A DNA stretch of 64,000 bases from Porphyrobacter sp. SLTP (GTDB lineage Bacteria; Pseudomonadota; Alphaproteobacteria; Sphingomonadales; Sphingomonadaceae). Shown piece after piece: positions 8,034 through 16,529 of this stretch. The stretch lies in assembly GCF_009905735.1 (NCBI RefSeq), contig NZ_JAAALE010000002.1, positions 1-64,000 of the forward strand, read 5' to 3'. A program made the position numbers and the translations under genes. The stretch's first letter is position 1, and each line of letters opens with the position of its first letter. A model generated the notes under the pieces. The model saw nothing but the letters and a program-made list of their open reading frames with translations. It did not search any database and was not told the origin of the DNA.

Positions 8034-9693
8034 ACAAGGCCTCCTTGAACGGCTCCATGCCGATGCGGCGGTAGGTATCGAGGAAGCGCTCACCCTCGGC
8101 GCGGGTGGCGAGATAGACATCGGTGACCTTTTCGACCGCCGCGACCACGCCGTCCTCGTCAAAGCCGGGACCGGTGATCTTGGCGAGGCTGACGTCTTCG
8201 GCCTCGCTGCCGCCAAGCGAGAGCTGGAAGTTCTCCTTGCCCTTCTTGTCGACGCCAAGGATGCCAATGTGGCCCGCGTGGTGGTGCCCGCAGGCGTTGA
8301 TGCAGCCGGAAATCTTGAGCTTCAATTCGCCGACCACTTCAGTGCGACCCGAAGCGGCGAAGCGCTCCGAAATGCGCTGGGCGAGGGGGATCGAACGCGC
8401 GTTGGCGAGCGAGCAGTAATCGAGACCGGGACAAGCGATAATGTCCTCGATCGTGTCCATGTTGGGGCTGCCGAGGCCTGCGGCGTCGAGCGCCTGCCAG
8501 AGCGTCGGAAGGTCGGCGATGGCGACATGGGGCAGCAGCAGGTTCTGCGTGTGCATCACCCGCAACTCGTCGAAGCTGTAATCACGCGCCAGCTTGGCGA
8601 CGACGCGCATCTGGTCAGCCGTGGCATCGCCGGGGATGCCGCCTGCGGGCTTGAGGCTGATGACAGCGGAGACGTAACCGGGTGCCTTGTGCGCGTGAGT
8701 GTTGCGGCGGACCCAACGACCAAACGCGCTTCCCTGACCTCCGTTCGCCTCAAGCATCGTCGAGAGGCGCTGCTCGAAGGGTGTCTCGACTTTAGACGAC
8801 ACGAACGGAGGGTCAGCGAAATGCGTCGCAATCCGCGCCAGCTCCTCCAGCGGCGGCTCAACACCGACGCTCAGCATATGGGCGAATTCTTCCTCGACCT
8901 GCCGGGTGTATTCCGCCGCGCCCAGTTCATGGACGAGGATCTTGATCCGCGCCTTGTACTTGTTGTCGCGCCGGCCGTAGCGGTTGTAGACCCGCAGGCA
9001 GGCCTCGGCATAGGTGATGAGCTGGTCGAGCGGCACGAAGTCGCGGATCAGCGGGGCGATCATCGGCGTGCGGCCCATGCCGCCACCCGCATAGAACTGC
9101 GCGCCAATCTCGCCGTCACGCTTGACGATGCGGATGCCGATATCGTGCAGCCGCATCGCTGCGCGGTCCGTTTCGGAGCCGATCACCGCGATCTTGAACT
9201 TGCGCGGCAGGTAGGTGAACTCCGGGTGGAAGCTCGACCACTGGCGCATCAGCTCGGCGTAGGGGCGGGGGTCCACCACCTCGTCCGCAGCCGCGCCCGC
9301 GAAGTGATCGGCGCTGATGTTGCGGATGCAGTTCCCGCTGGTCTGGATCGCGTGCATCTCGACCTTCGCCAGATCGGCGAGGATATCGGCGGCGTCTTCC
9401 AGTTTGATCCAATTGTACTGGATGTTCTGGCGGGTGGTGAAGTGGCCGTAGCCGCGGTCATACTTCTCCGCGATGTCGGCCAGCGCCTCCATCTGCCGCG
9501 CGTTGAGCGTGCCATAGGGGATGGCAACGCGCAGCATATAGGCGTGGAGCTGCAAATAGAGCCCGTTCATCAGCCGCAGCGGCTTGAACTGGTCTTCGGT
9601 CAGCTTGCCTTCAAGGCGGCGGCGGGCCTGATCGCGGAATTCCTCCACGCGGGCATCGACCATCGCCTGGTCGTAGGAGTCGTAACGGTACAT
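8026..9693 (-). CDS. cysI: Sulfite reductase hemoprotein (nitrite/sulfite reductase family)
   Basis: This 555-aa siroheme and [4Fe-4S] enzyme reduces sulfite to sulfide with six electrons. Two ferredoxin-like repeats are seen, with the siroheme-contact segment FTTRQNIQYNW (about 85-95) and TSGNCIRNIS. The cluster cysteines lie in PGLDYCSLA and GCINACGHHH. Length and layout fit a single-polypeptide, probably ferredoxin-dependent form; no cysJ flavoprotein is in the window. Siroheme would come from CobA (10435-11262) plus the precorrin-2 dehydrogenase at 48823-49635. It shares one base with the upstream exported protein gene. Confidence 0.94.
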   Translation of the reverse strand: MYRYDSYDQAMVDARVEEFRDQARRRLEGKLTEDQFKPLRLMNGLYLQLHAYMLRVAIPYGTLNARQMEALADIAEKYDRGYGHFTTRQNIQYNWIKLEDAADILADLAKVEMHAIQTSGNCIRNISADHFAGAAADEVVDPRPYAELMRQWSSFHPEFTYLPRKFKIAVIGSETDRAAMRLHDIGIRIVKRDGEIGAQFYAGGGMGRTPMIAPLIRDFVPLDQLITYAEACLRVYNRYGRRDNKYKARIKILVHELGAAEYTRQVEEEFAHMLSVGVEPPLEELARIATHFADPPFVSSKVETPFEQRLSTMLEANGGQGSAFGRWVRRNTHAHKAPGYVSAVISLKPAGGIPGDATADQMRVVAKLARDYSFDELRVMHTQNLLLPHVAIADLPTLWQALDAAGLGSPNMDTIEDIIACPGLDYCSLANARSIPLAQRISERFAASGRTEVVGELKLKISGCINACGHHHAGHIGILGVDKKGKENFQLSLGGSEAEDVSLAKITGPGFDEDGVVAAVEKVTDVYLATRAEGERFLDTYRRIGMEPFKEALYG

Positions 9694-10139
9694 CAGCGGG
9701 TTCCAGTCAGAACGGGGAGGCGTTCGGTGCCGAGGATGGTGCCAAGCTCGCGCAGGGTCTTGCCCTCGACCGGCACCACTGTGTGCGCGGCGCGGATGGC
9801 ACCGAAGGCGGCCTGGGTGGCGGGATCGTCATAACCCAGCGGGGTGGGGTAGCCGACCTCAACCAGCAGATCCCACTCGCCATCGGGGGCGGGGTTGGCG
9901 ATCAGGCGGTAGGAGGTGAACAGGCCCTGCTCGACCGCCTTGGCGTCCATCGCGAACCAGTTGAGGAAAATGAAGGCGGTCAGATTGGCGCGCTCACCCG
10001 GCAGGGCCTTGAGACGCGTCCATTCGACCACCATCGTGGCCCGAGCTGCGGCAGGGGCAGGGGCGGGCGCCGGTTGCGCCGCGGCGGGCGTAGCGCCGAA
10101 GGCAAAGGCCGAGGCGAGGGTGACGGCAGCAGCGCGCAT
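9693..10139 (-). CDS. Small exported protein inserted in the cys operon
   Basis: This 148-aa protein has a clear signal peptide (about residues 1-22, ending ATPAAAQ), then an Ala/Pro stretch and a compact domain with many Trp, Phe and Tyr residues. I do not recognise the family. It overlaps DUF2849 and cysI by a single base at each end (TGATG arrangement), so it is built into the sulfur operon, yet a periplasmic protein has no obvious role in cytoplasmic sulfite reduction. It could act in sulfur-compound uptake or be a hitchhiker. It has no Cys after the signal peptide. Confidence 0.75.
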   Translation of the reverse strand: MRAAAVTLASAFAFGATPAAAQPAPAPAPAAARATMVVEWTRLKALPGERANLTAFIFLNWFAMDAKAVEQGLFTSYRLIANPAPDGEWDLLVEVGYPTPLGYDDPATQAAFGAIRAAHTVVPVEGKTLRELGTILGTERLPVLTGTR

Positions 10140-10438
10140 CAGATCACCCAGTCCCAGCCGGTCTTGTTGGCGGTCGGCACCGCAAGGTCGCGCCGCACGG
10201 TCGGGCCGAGCGCGCGCACCCGGTCCTTGATATGCGCCGGGCGCACGTGGCCGCCTGCGTCGATGGTCGCCTCGATGGCGTAAGGCACGTTGACCCGGCG
10301 CGCGGCTTCCTCGCGGGCGAGGATTTCTTCCGCGTCATCGCCGACATCGACGGCATCGTCGACGAACAGCGACCAGCCGGTGCCATTCCACCACGTCACC
10401 GCGCCCGAGCGCAGGTCATTGCCGGTGAGGATTTTCAT
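10139..10438 (-). CDS. DUF2849 protein
   Basis: This 99-aa soluble protein starts MKILTGNDLRSG and contains the GAVTWW and VPYAIE segments typical of the DUF2849 family, which in Alphaproteobacteria sits between the SUMT gene and cysI. Function is unknown. It overlaps cobA by four bases (ATGA) and the next gene by one, so the order cobA-DUF2849-exported protein-cysI is one transcription unit. Confidence 0.87.
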   Translation of the reverse strand: MKILTGNDLRSGAVTWWNGTGWSLFVDDAVDVGDDAEEILAREEAARRVNVPYAIEATIDAGGHVRPAHIKDRVRALGPTVRRDLAVPTANKTGWDWVI

Positions 10439-11262
10439 GCCTCGATCTCTCCAATAAGGCGCCCGTCATCCCGGGCTTGACCCGGTACCGCTGCCAGCAA
10501 AGCGCTTACCTCCGAACGATCCTGACTTTCGTCAGGATGACGGTGGAGGCGCGCGGTCACTTCACCGATCACGATCAGCGCAGGGCTCTTCACAGCCTCT
10601 GCCTCGACCAGGTCCGGCAGACCGGCGAGCAACCCGCGCAGCACCCGCATTTCCGGGCGCGCGGCGTTTTCGATCACGGCGACGGGCATCGACGGCGCGA
10701 GGCCATCAGCCATCAGCTTCTCGGCAATCTGCGGCGCGGTGGAGACGCCCATGTAGATCACCAGCGTCCGGCCCTTGCCGGCAAGGCCCGACCAGTCCTG
10801 CTCCGCCAGACCCTTGCACTGGCCTGCGACGAAGCTGACGATGCTGGAGGTGTCACGGTGGGTGAGCGCAATGCCGCTGGCGGCAGCGGCGCCATTGGCC
10901 GCCGAAATGCCGGGCACGACCTCGACCGGGACGCCCGCGGCACGCGCGGTTTCGGCTTCCTCGCCGCCGCGCCCGAAGATGAAGGGATCGCCGCCTTTGA
11001 GCCGCACCACATCGCGTCCCGCCTGCGCCTCACGCACCAGCAGCGCGTTGATTTCCTCCTGCGGCAGCGTGTGCCGCGCGCGCTGCTTGGCGACCGAGAT
11101 CAGCCGCGCATCGGGCCGCGCCAGACCGAGAATATCCGGGCCGATCAGCCCGTCATGGACGATCACTTCCGCCTGCTCGATCAGGCGTACCGCGCGCAGG
11201 GTCAGGAGGTCCACCGGACCCGGCCCCGCGCCGACGAGATAGATGGTGCCAGTCTGCTGCAT
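10435..11262 (-). CDS. cobA: Uroporphyrinogen-III C-methyltransferase (SUMT)
   Basis: This roughly 275-aa enzyme methylates uroporphyrinogen III twice, with SAM, to precorrin-2, the branch point to siroheme and cobalamin. Motifs are VGAGPGPVDLLTLRA near the N-terminus, RLKGGDPFIFGRGGEE, VVPGISAANGAAAASGI and THRDTSS. Only the SUMT domain is present; the dehydrogenase step is encoded at 48823-49635. The start is uncertain: ATG 11262 is used, with alternatives at 11274 (ATG) and 11289 (TTG). Residues from about 241 onward are encoded by a REP-like element and do not look like family sequence. Confidence 0.93.
   Translation of the reverse strand: MQQTGTIYLVGAGPGPVDLLTLRAVRLIEQAEVIVHDGLIGPDILGLARPDARLISVAKQRARHTLPQEEINALLVREAQAGRDVVRLKGGDPFIFGRGGEEAETARAAGVPVEVVPGISAANGAAAASGIALTHRDTSSIVSFVAGQCKGLAEQDWSGLAGKGRTLVIYMGVSTAPQIAEKLMADGLAPSMPVAVIENAARPEMRVLRGLLAGLPDLVEAEAVKSPALIVIGEVTARLHRHPDESQDRSEVSALLAAVPGQARDDGRLIGEIEA
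10464..10542. repeat. REP-like element inside the 3' end of cobA
   Basis: CGTCATCCCGGGCTTGACCC at the left and ATCCTGACTTTCGTCAGGAT followed by GACGG at the right match the intergenic REP family of this window (compare 6711-6790). Here the element is in frame with cobA and supplies about 26 residues of its C-terminus, including HPDESQD and VPGQARDDG. Confidence 0.8.
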
Positions 11263-11329
11263 GACACCGCACATGGGCGAGCGCGCCAATCCGTTCCAGC
11301 GAGAATGGTTTGGCCGCGGCGAAGCGGAA

Positions 11330-12343
11330 CTATTGCGCTTCAGGCTTGGGCCGTTCGACGCGCTGTTCCAGCACGTCCATCAGCCGCTCCAGCTCGCCGC
11401 TTTGGCGCAGGCGCAGATCGCGCTGGGGGTAGGGAATCTCGACCCCGTGCTCCTTGAACAGCGCCCACAGGTGCTTGAGCACTTCACTGCGGACATTGCC
11501 CACGCCTTCCTCGGGATCGTTGATCCAGCAGTGGATGGTGAAATCGACCGAATTGTCGCCAAACCCGCCCCACCACACCGTAGGTGGCGGGGTATCGAGC
11601 ACGCGCCGCGCGTTCTTGGCGGCCTTCAGCATCAGCTCTTCGGCGAGCGCCATATCGGCATCGTAGCTCACCCCGACCTGCACCTGGATGCGGACATTGC
11701 GCGAGGAATAGGACCAGTTCTCGACCTGATTGATCATCAGGTTTTCGTTCGGGATCAGATATTCGCGCTCATCGCGGGTCACGACCGAGATCGCTCGGAT
11801 GCCGATCTTGCGGATCTGGCCGAAGGTCTGCACCCCGGCCTGATCGGTCACGGCGATCACGTCCCCCGGCTTGATCGACTTGTCCATCAGCAGGATGATG
11901 CCGGAGATGAGGTTGCCGAAGGTCTTTTGCAGGCCGAACCCGATGGCGAGACCAAAGGCCCCCGAAAAGACGGTGAGCGCGGTGAGGTCGATCCCGAGCA
12001 GATCGACGCCGATCAGGAAGGTCGTGATCCAGATCACGATGGTGGCGACCTTTTCGGCCAGCACGCGCTGGGTGCCGTCGAGTGCGGTCAAGCGGCGCAG
12101 CGCGCTCCGGGTGAGGCGGGTCGCGCCCCAGGCAAAGGCGAGCACGAGCAGGATCGCGGCGACCGTGAACAGCACATCGAACGCCGAGATGCGCCAATCG
12201 CCGACCTCGACCGCGAAAGTATCGAGCCGGTTGAGGATCCCGCCGATGGTCTCGCTGCGCTCGCCAATATCCTCGCGCAGATTGTCCGCGCCGCTGACGA
12301 TTTCGGACGGGTCCGGGGACGGCGTGGGGGCGGGCTGGGTCAT
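11330..12343 (-). CDS. MscS-family mechanosensitive channel
   Basis: This 337-aa inner-membrane channel likely opens under membrane tension to release solutes. Transmembrane segments lie at about 46-66, 88-108 and 113-140. The third is the Gly/Ala-rich pore helix AFGLAIGFGLQKTFGNLISG. It is followed by the beta domain (VTDQAGVQTFGQI, IPNENLMINQVENWS) and a C-terminal alpha/beta domain. The start ATG overlaps the lyase stop by four bases, so it is cotranslated with the sulfur genes, which is unusual company for a channel. Confidence 0.9.
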   Translation of the reverse strand: MTQPAPTPSPDPSEIVSGADNLREDIGERSETIGGILNRLDTFAVEVGDWRISAFDVLFTVAAILLVLAFAWGATRLTRSALRRLTALDGTQRVLAEKVATIVIWITTFLIGVDLLGIDLTALTVFSGAFGLAIGFGLQKTFGNLISGIILLMDKSIKPGDVIAVTDQAGVQTFGQIRKIGIRAISVVTRDEREYLIPNENLMINQVENWSYSSRNVRIQVQVGVSYDADMALAEELMLKAAKNARRVLDTPPPTVWWGGFGDNSVDFTIHCWINDPEEGVGNVRSEVLKHLWALFKEHGVEIPYPQRDLRLRQSGELERLMDVLEQRVERPKPEAQ

Positions 12344-13533
12344 CCGGCTTGCGCCAGCGCCTGCGCCAGATCGGCGATCAGATCGTCGGCATCCTCCAGC
12401 CCGATGGAAAGGCGGAGCGCAGGCCTGCCGCCGGTCGGGCAAGACATCAGGCTGCGATAGGTTTTGGGCGTGATCGGCAGGACCAGGCTTTCAAACCCGC
12501 CCCAGCTGTAGCCGATCCCGAACAGCTCCAGCGCATCGGCCACGCGGGCCGAGGCTTGCGGATCATCGCTCGCCAGTACGAAGGCGAACAGCCCGCAGCC
12601 GCCGGTGAAATCGCGCGCCCACAAGGCATGGCCGGGGGCCGAGGGCAGCATCGGGCACAGCACCTCAGCCACTTGCGGCTGCGCTGCAAGCCATTCGGCG
12701 ATTTTGAGCGCCGAGCGGGTTTGCGCTTCCAGTCGAAGGCCCATGGTGCGCAGGCCGCGTGCGGCGAGCGCGGCATCGTCGGGTGCAACCACCTGACCCA
12801 GTTCCTGCGCAGTGCGGCGCAGCGCAGTGTACCAGCGCTTGCCGGCACTGGCGCTGCCCATCATCAGATCGGAATGGCCGCCGACATGCTTCGACAGGCT
12901 CATCATCACGATGTCGCAGCCGTGTTTCAGCGCGGCAAAGCCCAAGGGGCTGGCCCAGGTGTTGTCGACCATAGAGACAGCGCCATGTTCGCGGGCGATA
13001 GCGGCAAGGGCCGGGATGTCGCAGACCTCGAAGGTGAGGCTGCCGGGATTTTCCAGCCACACAGCTTTCACCGGATCAGCGAACAGCGCGGCATAGGCGT
13101 CGAGATCGCGCGGGTCGAAAAAGGTCGTCGTCACCCCCATCCGCGTCAGCAGCCCCGTCGCCATCGAGCGCGAGGGATCATAGGCGTTGTCGGCCATCAG
13201 CAGCCGGTCACCCGGCTTCAGAACGCTGAACATACACCCGGCAATCGCTGCCACGCCGCTGGGGTAAAGCTGGGTGCCGTAAGCGCCCGGCTCTATCTGG
13301 GTGAGCGCCTCTGCGAGCGCCCACTGGGTCGGCGCGCCGCGGCGGCCATAGAAGAACTGCCCATCGGCATTGTTGCCGCCCGCCGCGTGGCGATCAGCGT
13401 CCTTGTCATAGAGGTGGGTCGAGGCGCGCCATACCGGCGGGTTCACCACCGGCCCGGTCCATTCCTTGCGCCGCCCGCCGCGCACCAGCCGGGTAGCGGG
13501 CTTCAGGGGCTTGCCGCTATCGCTGCCGCTCAT
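12340..13533 (-). CDS. metC: PLP-dependent trans-sulfuration enzyme, cystathionine beta-lyase type
   Basis: This 397-aa protein is of the Cys/Met metabolism PLP family. It most likely cleaves cystathionine to homocysteine, pyruvate and ammonia for methionine synthesis. Visible are YGRRGAPTQWALAEAL, the cofactor region YPSGVAAIAG, MVDNTWASPLGF and the PLP lysine in MSLSKHVGGHSD. The order and wording of these motifs fit the proteobacterial cystathionine beta-lyase branch more than gamma-synthase. The start at ATG 13533 gives a four-base overlap with sseA; the stop overlaps mscS by four bases. Confidence 0.88.
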   Translation of the reverse strand: MSGSDSGKPLKPATRLVRGGRRKEWTGPVVNPPVWRASTHLYDKDADRHAAGGNNADGQFFYGRRGAPTQWALAEALTQIEPGAYGTQLYPSGVAAIAGCMFSVLKPGDRLLMADNAYDPSRSMATGLLTRMGVTTTFFDPRDLDAYAALFADPVKAVWLENPGSLTFEVCDIPALAAIAREHGAVSMVDNTWASPLGFAALKHGCDIVMMSLSKHVGGHSDLMMGSASAGKRWYTALRRTAQELGQVVAPDDAALAARGLRTMGLRLEAQTRSALKIAEWLAAQPQVAEVLCPMLPSAPGHALWARDFTGGCGLFAFVLASDDPQASARVADALELFGIGYSWGGFESLVLPITPKTYRSLMSCPTGGRPALRLSIGLEDADDLIADLAQALAQAG

Positions 13534-14387
13534 TCGGCGGGGCCCTGAAGCTTGGGCGTATCGGGATCGGCGCTCCATTCGCTCCAGCTGCCATCATACA
13601 GCGCGGTGTCGTGCTTGCCGATCAGGTGCATCGCAAACATCAACACGCTGGCGGTGACGCCGCTGCCACAGGTGGTGGTGACGGGTTGGTCGAGGTCGAT
13701 CCCGGCAGCGATCAGCGCGGCGCGGATCTCTTCCGGCGATTTGTAGGTGCCGTCAGCGTTCAGCACGCCGCCGAACGGCAGGTTCAGGGCGCCGGGAATG
13801 CGGCCATTCGGGCCGCCATGCACCGGGTCGATACCCGTGCCATAGACTCGGTCAGCCCCGCGCGCGTCGAGCACCTGTTCGCGGCCGCTGGCGATATTGG
13901 CGAGCATATCGGCCTTGCTGCGCACCCGCCGGGGCGGGGCGAGGTGGACGGGCGCGATGGTCGCGCCATGCTCCGCCCCGCTGCCGAGCGCGCGGCCTTC
14001 TGCGCGCCATTTGCCGAGGCCTCCATCAAGGATCGCGACATTGTCCCAGCCCATCGCGGTCAGCACAAACCACGCCCGCGCCGAGGTGCGGATCGCGCTG
14101 TCATCATAGAGGATGATCGCGTCCTCGCCCCGCACCCCCAGCAGGCCGAGCCGCGCGGCGAGTTGATCGGGGGTGGGAAAGGCATAGGGCACGCTCGATC
14201 CGGCATCGAACAGGCTCGCCAGCCCGAGGAAGCGTGCGCCGGGGATATGCCCTTCGGCAAACTCGGCCCCCGCATCGCGCGCGGCGGCAGGCAGGTGGTA
14301 TGAGGCATCCAGCACGGCAAGGCCGGGCGCACCCAGGTTGTCGGCGAGCCATTGGGTCGAAACGAGCGCAGAAGGAAGCTTGGTCAT
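13530..14387 (-). CDS. sseA: 3-Mercaptopyruvate sulfurtransferase
   Basis: This 285-aa tandem rhodanese transfers sulfur from 3-mercaptopyruvate to thiol acceptors or cyanide. The N-terminal inactive rhodanese domain (about 9-130) and the C-terminal active domain (about 160-280) are both visible. The catalytic loop CGSGVTA starts at C240 and is the form typical of mercaptopyruvate sulfurtransferases. Start ATG 14387 matches the conserved MTKLPSALVSTQWLADNLG N-terminus. It is the first gene of the minus-strand sulfur run; its promoter must lie in the repeat-rich region 14388-14702. Confidence 0.93.
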   Translation of the reverse strand: MTKLPSALVSTQWLADNLGAPGLAVLDASYHLPAAARDAGAEFAEGHIPGARFLGLASLFDAGSSVPYAFPTPDQLAARLGLLGVRGEDAIILYDDSAIRTSARAWFVLTAMGWDNVAILDGGLGKWRAEGRALGSGAEHGATIAPVHLAPPRRVRSKADMLANIASGREQVLDARGADRVYGTGIDPVHGGPNGRIPGALNLPFGGVLNADGTYKSPEEIRAALIAAGIDLDQPVTTTCGSGVTASVLMFAMHLIGKHDTALYDGSWSEWSADPDTPKLQGPAE

Positions 14388-14476
14388 GGGGCGAACCCTA
14401 GCGTGCCGCGAGCGGCGGCGCAAAGGCTGCGCGGCTTGCTGGCGAGCGGGGCGGTGTGCGGGCGGGCCGAGCTGGT

Positions 14477-14611
14477 GCCTCCCCCTTCGCTTTGCGAATG
14501 GGGAGGTGGCACCGCGCAGCGGTGTCGGAGGGGTAGGCGGCAAGCAAGAACCCCTCCGTCAGCCGCCTGCGGCGTCGCCACCTCCCCATCCTTTCAAAAC
14601 GGGGAGAGACT
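14477..14611. repeat. REP-like inverted pair (GGGGAGGTGGCACCGC type)
   Basis: The left half runs TCCCCCTTCGCTTTGCGAAT then GGGGAGGTGGCACCGCGCAG, and ends GGAGGGGT. The right half is its approximate inverse, ACCCCTCCGTCAGCCGCC through CCACCTCCCC to ACGGGGAG. The whole interval 14388-14702 otherwise shows no gene, so the sseA promoter lies within or beside this element. A related pair is at 39981-40080. Confidence 0.8.
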
Positions 14612-14702
14612 TCCGGGGAATCAGCGCTTCCCTACACGCTCCGGCGCGGCAGCCGCGTATGGCGGGCGCGGGAGGGGGAGGCGGCGGCTTGCGGCGCGCG
14701 AA

Positions 14703-15818
14703 TCAGGCTGCGGCAGCGGCCGGCGGCAGCGACACGACCTGCGCCACCAGCCCGGCGATTTTTCCCGGCGGCTGGTCGAGCGGGATCGGGTGCAAGCGGC
14801 CCGCACCGCTCCCGCTCGGCGGGCCGATCACGAAGCTGCGGTTGATTGCGTGCAGGCCTTCACCTTCCAGCGTGATGTGAACCAGCGGCACGAACAGCGG
14901 AGTCATCCCCTGCCGCAGCGGCTGGATCGCAGACAGCGGCATTTGCACCTCGCCAGTGATGCTGCGCGCCTGCTGCGGGCCGACGCGCGCGATTCCGGCG
15001 GCGGATTGTGCGGCTGCGGCGGAGGGCGCAGCGCCCGCACTCGCCCGCGCGCAGGCGAGCTGGGCGGTAGCGGCAAGGTCGGTCACCGCGCGGTCTGATC
15101 GGTTGGCGATATTGAGGCGGTATTGCACCGTGAACATCATCACGCTGCGGGTCGCCGCAATGATGTCGAGGGTGAGGTCGAGCCGGGGCGCATCGTCGCT
15201 GCTGGTTGGCGCTGCCGTATCACGGGCATCGACCGGCGGAGCGAGGCGCGCGACCTTGGGCTTGCGCCGCCGCTGCCAGATCGCAAACCCGCCCAGCACC
15301 GCGATTGCCGCGAGCGCGCTTGCGACAAGCGGCCACCATTCGGCGAGATCGAACAGTGGTTCGCCCACGGCCACGCTCGGGCTGGTCGCCGGTGCGGTAG
15401 GCACCACCTGCGTCCCGGCAGGCGGGAGCGTGAACGGATCGCCCGTCGCGCTGTCCGAAGGCGTGGCGGCAGGCGCGGGCGCGGCAGTCGCAGGCGCGCT
15501 CGCTTGCGGCGCGGGCCGGGGCGCGGCTGACGGGCTGGGGATCAGAATATCGCGCGGGCTCGGGCTCGGCGAGCGTGCCGCGCTCGGCGAAGGGAGCGGC
15601 TCGATGACCGGCGAGGGCGCGGCACTCGGCGCGGCGCGCGGCGGGATCGCCACCCCGGCGCGTTCGTCCGCCGGGCCCGCGGGGACAGGGCTGGGCGTCG
15701 GTGTCGCTTCGGGCAGGGTAAAGGTGCCGGGCGACCGCTGGGCCAAAAGCGGCGCGGCCAGCGCCAGCGCGGCGGCAGTCAGGCAAGCGGGAAAGAAGCG
15801 GGCAGGCAAGCGGTTCAT
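14703..15818 (-). CDS. Pro/Ala/Ser-rich single-pass membrane protein, unknown function
   Basis: This 371-aa protein has a signal peptide (about 1-27, ending AAPLLAQ), then a long proline-, alanine- and serine-rich linker (about 28-165) with SPSPSP-type repeats. One transmembrane helix follows (about 168-187), then a basic RRRKPK stop-transfer motif and a C-terminal domain (about 205-360). This topology would put the low-complexity part outside and the folded domain in the cytoplasm. I do not recognise the family. Start ATG 15818 begins the signal peptide. It is divergent from queF with about 144 bases between. Confidence 0.75.
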   Translation of the reverse strand: MNRLPARFFPACLTAAALALAAPLLAQRSPGTFTLPEATPTPSPVPAGPADERAGVAIPPRAAPSAAPSPVIEPLPSPSAARSPSPSPRDILIPSPSAAPRPAPQASAPATAAPAPAATPSDSATGDPFTLPPAGTQVVPTAPATSPSVAVGEPLFDLAEWWPLVASALAAIAVLGGFAIWQRRRKPKVARLAPPVDARDTAAPTSSDDAPRLDLTLDIIAATRSVMMFTVQYRLNIANRSDRAVTDLAATAQLACARASAGAAPSAAAAQSAAGIARVGPQQARSITGEVQMPLSAIQPLRQGMTPLFVPLVHITLEGEGLHAINRSFVIGPPSGSGAGRLHPIPLDQPPGKIAGLVAQVVSLPPAAAAA

Positions 15819-15962
15819 GGCGCGGTGAAGCTCAACTGAGTCGGGAAAGCCGGGAATTGTGGGCGGTGCAGGGTGAACCTGCGCTGTCCCCATAGGGATT
15901 TGCGTGCCGCTGCGTCCAGTTCCCCGCTTGCGTCCATCCGCGCTTCAAGGCAACAGCGCGGC

Positions 15963-16436
15963 ATGGAAAGCACACCCGATAAGCCCACGCTCGCTCCGCA
16001 ATTTCTCGGCCGCGATACTCCGTTGCCGGCCTCGCCCGAAGAAGCGGTGCTCGACTACGTCCCCAATCCGCGCCCCGGCCTGACCTTTCTGGTCCGGTTT
16101 GTCTCGCCCGAGTTTACCTCGCTGTGCCCGGTCACCAACCAGCCCGATTTCGCGCATCTGGTGATCGACTATGTGCCGGGCGAAACCATCGTCGAGAGCA
16201 AGAGCCTGAAGTTGTTCCTCGGGAGCTTTCGCAATCACAACGGCTTCCACGAAGATGTGACCGTGGGGATCGGAGTGCGCCTGTTCGAAGAGATGCGCCC
16301 GCAATGGCTGCGGATCGGCGGCTACTGGTATCCGCGCGGCGGCATTCCGATCGACGTGTTCTGGCAAAGCGGCGCGCCGCCCGAAGGCCTGTGGCTGCCC
16401 GATCAGGGCGTGCCGACCTATCGCGGACGCGGCTGA
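15963..16436 (+). CDS. queF: NADPH-dependent preQ0 reductase
   Basis: This 157-aa enzyme reduces 7-cyano-7-deazaguanine to preQ1 on the way to the tRNA base queuosine. It is of the short, unimodular (B. subtilis YkvM-like) form. The catalytic Cys is C55 in [13 protein letters not shown], with the conserved Asp at D62. The NADPH-binding [15 protein letters not shown] segment (about 80-95) is intact. Start ATG 15963 gives the usual family length. It is a single gene with no other queuosine genes nearby. Confidence 0.95.
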   Translation: MESTPDKPTLAPQFLGRDTPLPASPEEAVLDYVPNPRPGLTFLVRFVSPEFTSLCPVTNQPDFAHLVIDYVPGETIVESKSLKLFLGSFRNHNGFHEDVTVGIGVRLFEEMRPQWLRIGGYWYPRGGIPIDVFWQSGAPPEGLWLPDQGVPTYRGRG

Positions 16437-16529
16437 GCACGCTGTCGTCGCATAGGCGGGTCGTTGCCGGTTCGTTGCGAGGTGGTTGCGCGTTCTTGCG
16501 ATGCTCCACGTGAAACATCGCGGCGCGGT

